A stretch of 15,152 nucleotides of DNA from Spirochaetaceae bacterium UBA4077 (lineage in GTDB: Bacteria; Spirochaetota; Spirochaetia; Treponematales; Rectinemataceae), in NCBI GenBank assembly GCA_002383375.1, contig DFYR01000081.1, positions 24,235-39,386 on the forward strand, given 5' to 3'. The stretch's first letter is position 1. Every line of letters begins with the position of its first letter. Both the position numbers and the translations under genes were made by a program. Under the pieces are notes generated by a model. That model did not search any database, was not told the origin of the DNA, and saw nothing but the letters and a program-made list of their open reading frames with translations. Positions 13,801 to 15,152 of the stretch are shown here, piece after piece.

Positions 13801-15114
13801 ATGGCAGATTCGATTCTAAACAAAGCACTCTCGCAGCTACAGATCAATAGCGAATGGCTTTTCGCCCTGGCTCAGAGGCTATGGAATTCGCCGGAGCTGG
13901 GTTTTTTCGAATTCAAGACAGCGGAGACGCTCGTCTCAGAACTAATGGCTTTCGGGCTTTCTCCCAAGACAGGCATAGCCAGGACGGGAGTGGCGGCTGA
14001 ATTAGGGAACTGGAATACTCCGACGATAGTGCTTTTAGCCGACATGGACGCGCTTCCCAGCCAGACTGTACCCGGCGGAAACATTCATTCCTGCGGGCAC
14101 CACGCCCAGATGGCGGTGATGCTGGGTGTTTTCAGGGCATTGGCTGAAACCAGGGCTGCCGAATCATTGGGTTTGCGGATACTCTTCGTCGCTTCGCCGG
14201 CTGAGGAGTATGTGGACCTTGGCCGTCGGCTCGAGCTCCGACGGAATAAGGAAATCGTGTACCTTTCAGGCAAGCAGGAGATGATTCGTCTGGGTTTTTT
14301 CAATACTCCAATGCTTGTACTCAAATACCACTCAATGGGGGATTCTTCAAATCAGGTAGCGACCGTCAACGGGAGCATGAACGGATTTATGGCTAAGCGG
14401 GCGGAGTTTATCGGAAGAGCCGCCCACGCCGGGGCTCAGCCTGAAAAGGGAATCAACGCCCTGAGCGCCGCCAGTTTGGCTTTGCAGGCGATCCACTCCC
14501 AGCGGGAAAGCTTTATAGAGGACGATCATATCAGGGTGCATCCCATACTCACCCAGGGTGGGACTGTAGTCAATTCGGTGCCGGACAGGGCTGTGCTGGA
14601 AACGTACATACGGGGAGCCTCCCACGAAGCGGTGCTGGCCGCGGCGTCCAAGATCGACCGGTCCCTCCGCGCCGGCGCCCTGGCCATGGGCGCCGGCCTT
14701 CGCATCGCCAACACTCCCGGCTACCAGGCTTTCGACCCCGACCCTGCCCTGGGCGTCGTCCTCGGCGGGGCCGCCGCGGCTGTCGTCAATAAAAATGACA
14801 TCGATTTCGATTACCATTCCTACGCTTCCGACGATATCGGCGATATATCATGCATTCAGCCAACCAGCCAATTGAGGTTTTCGGGATTCAGCGGGGACCT
14901 CCACTCCGCCGATTTTATTGCCAAGGAACCGGAGCGCGCTTACCTGAAGCCAGCGGAAATACTCCTCAGGACTGTAGTGGGGTTAGGCGTGGACGATGGG
15001 GCTGTGGCGCGGAGAATTCTGGCAGGCTTTACACCTCGATTTACTGTTTCCGGCTATCTGGAGTCACTGGACCAACTGTTTTCGACTCATGAGTACCTCG
15101 GCGAGGCGTTTTAA
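13801..15114 (+). CDS. M20-family metallo-amidohydrolase (AbgB-like), copy B
   Basis: A 437-residue zinc amidohydrolase and close paralogue of copy A; well over half of the residues look identical by eye, with long shared blocks such as YLSGKQE, KYHSM and GFMAKRAEF. Metal and catalytic motifs: DMDALP (81-86), HSCGH (96-100) followed by His instead of the usual Asp, PAEE (133-136), KYHS with His177, AHAG (208-211), YASDDIGD, and a late His in DLHSADF. Here the N-terminal motif is the normal SPELGFFEF, where copy A has LPEPGFFEF. The Shine-Dalgarno is poor, so translation may depend on the upstream genes or on an unseen start. It is the third gene of the aminotransferase-reductase cassette, 108 nt after the reductase. 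It probably releases an amino acid or amine from an amide; the substrate is unknown. Confidence 0.85.
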   Translation: MADSILNKALSQLQINSEWLFALAQRLWNSPELGFFEFKTAETLVSELMAFGLSPKTGIARTGVAAELGNWNTPTIVLLADMDALPSQTVPGGNIHSCGHHAQMAVMLGVFRALAETRAAESLGLRILFVASPAEEYVDLGRRLELRRNKEIVYLSGKQEMIRLGFFNTPMLVLKYHSMGDSSNQVATVNGSMNGFMAKRAEFIGRAAHAGAQPEKGINALSAASLALQAIHSQRESFIEDDHIRVHPILTQGGTVVNSVPDRAVLETYIRGASHEAVLAAASKIDRSLRAGALAMGAGLRIANTPGYQAFDPDPALGVVLGGAAAAVVNKNDIDFDYHSYASDDIGDISCIQPTSQLRFSGFSGDLHSADFIAKEPERAYLKPAEILLRTVVGLGVDDGAVARRILAGFTPRFTVSGYLESLDQLFSTHEYLGEAF

Positions 15115-15152
15115 CCAACGGCGCTTTAACCAACGGCGCTTTAACCAACGGC
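15110..15152. repeat. 15-bp tandem repeat at the right edge
   Basis: The unit TTTAACCAACGGCGC occurs at 15110-15124, 15125-15139 and, for its first 13 bases, 15140-15152, where the window stops. Copies are identical as far as seen. The first copy contains the TAA stop codon of hydrolase B, so the array starts inside the gene end. The full copy number is unknown. Confidence 0.85.

Noticed and set aside
11523..15114. A standard allantoin degradation operon (AllC-PucG-AllD)
   Set aside because: The hydrolase lacks M20C allantoate-hydrolase motifs, the transaminase is AGX1-like and the reductase follows YiaK; no allantoinase or permease is present.
15110..15152. CRISPR array at the right edge
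   Set aside because: Units are 15 bp and directly adjoining, with no spacers.

Overview
The window is a gene-dense, GC-rich bacterial chromosome segment. It looks like an anaerobic or fermentative bacterium, and a spirochaete is my best guess. The clues are the L-G-S-C lipobox of an orphan lipoprotein, a BMP/PnrA-type binding protein, a DUF362 ferredoxin-like protein, and a UPF0237(ACT)-UPF0210 gene pair of the kind common in anaerobes. There is no rRNA or other taxonomic marker, so this placement is inference only. I see no tRNA, CRISPR array, prophage or complete insertion sequence.

Layout, left part (1-5000). A minus-strand gene for a secreted BMP-family solute-binding protein is divergent from a plus-strand run: an M20 amidohydrolase (copy A), a DUF362 protein with two 4Fe-4S motifs, and a zinc-type cation diffusion facilitator. 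The facilitator gene is preceded by a 260-nt hairpin-rich leader. That leader ends in a strong intrinsic terminator just upstream of the ribosome binding site, so it is a candidate metal-responsive attenuator.

Middle (5000-7900). A REP-like inverted repeat is followed by an AT-rich toxin-antitoxin remnant. The PIN toxin is split by a -1 frame change exactly at a slippery TTTAAAT heptamer. Next comes a minus-strand redox island: an OhrR-type peroxide sensor, a glutathione peroxidase interrupted by one in-frame TAG, and a secreted nitroreductase with its own promoter and a textbook terminator. A perfect 8+8 palindrome overlaps the -35 of the peroxidase-regulator promoter and is the predicted OhrR operator.

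Right-middle (7900-11350). A GcvR-like double-ACT protein converges on an operon of a single-ACT protein (UPF0237) and a UPF0210 protein. Three long perfect hairpins lie between them. A lipoprotein gene of unknown function follows.

Right end (11500-15152). This is a compact plus-strand catabolic cassette: an AGXT/AGX1-like alanine-glyoxylate (serine-pyruvate) aminotransferase, a YiaK-like NADH-dependent oxidoreductase 1 nt downstream, and a second M20 amidohydrolase (copy B). Copy B is a close paralogue of copy A and is bracketed by two different short tandem repeats. The three enzymes read as a possible route in which an amide is hydrolysed to an amino acid, transaminated to a 2-oxoacid and reduced to a 2-hydroxyacid. 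With the divergent BMP protein and copy A at the other end, the window may serve uptake and breakdown of N-acylated or amide-linked compounds. The substrate cannot be named from sequence.
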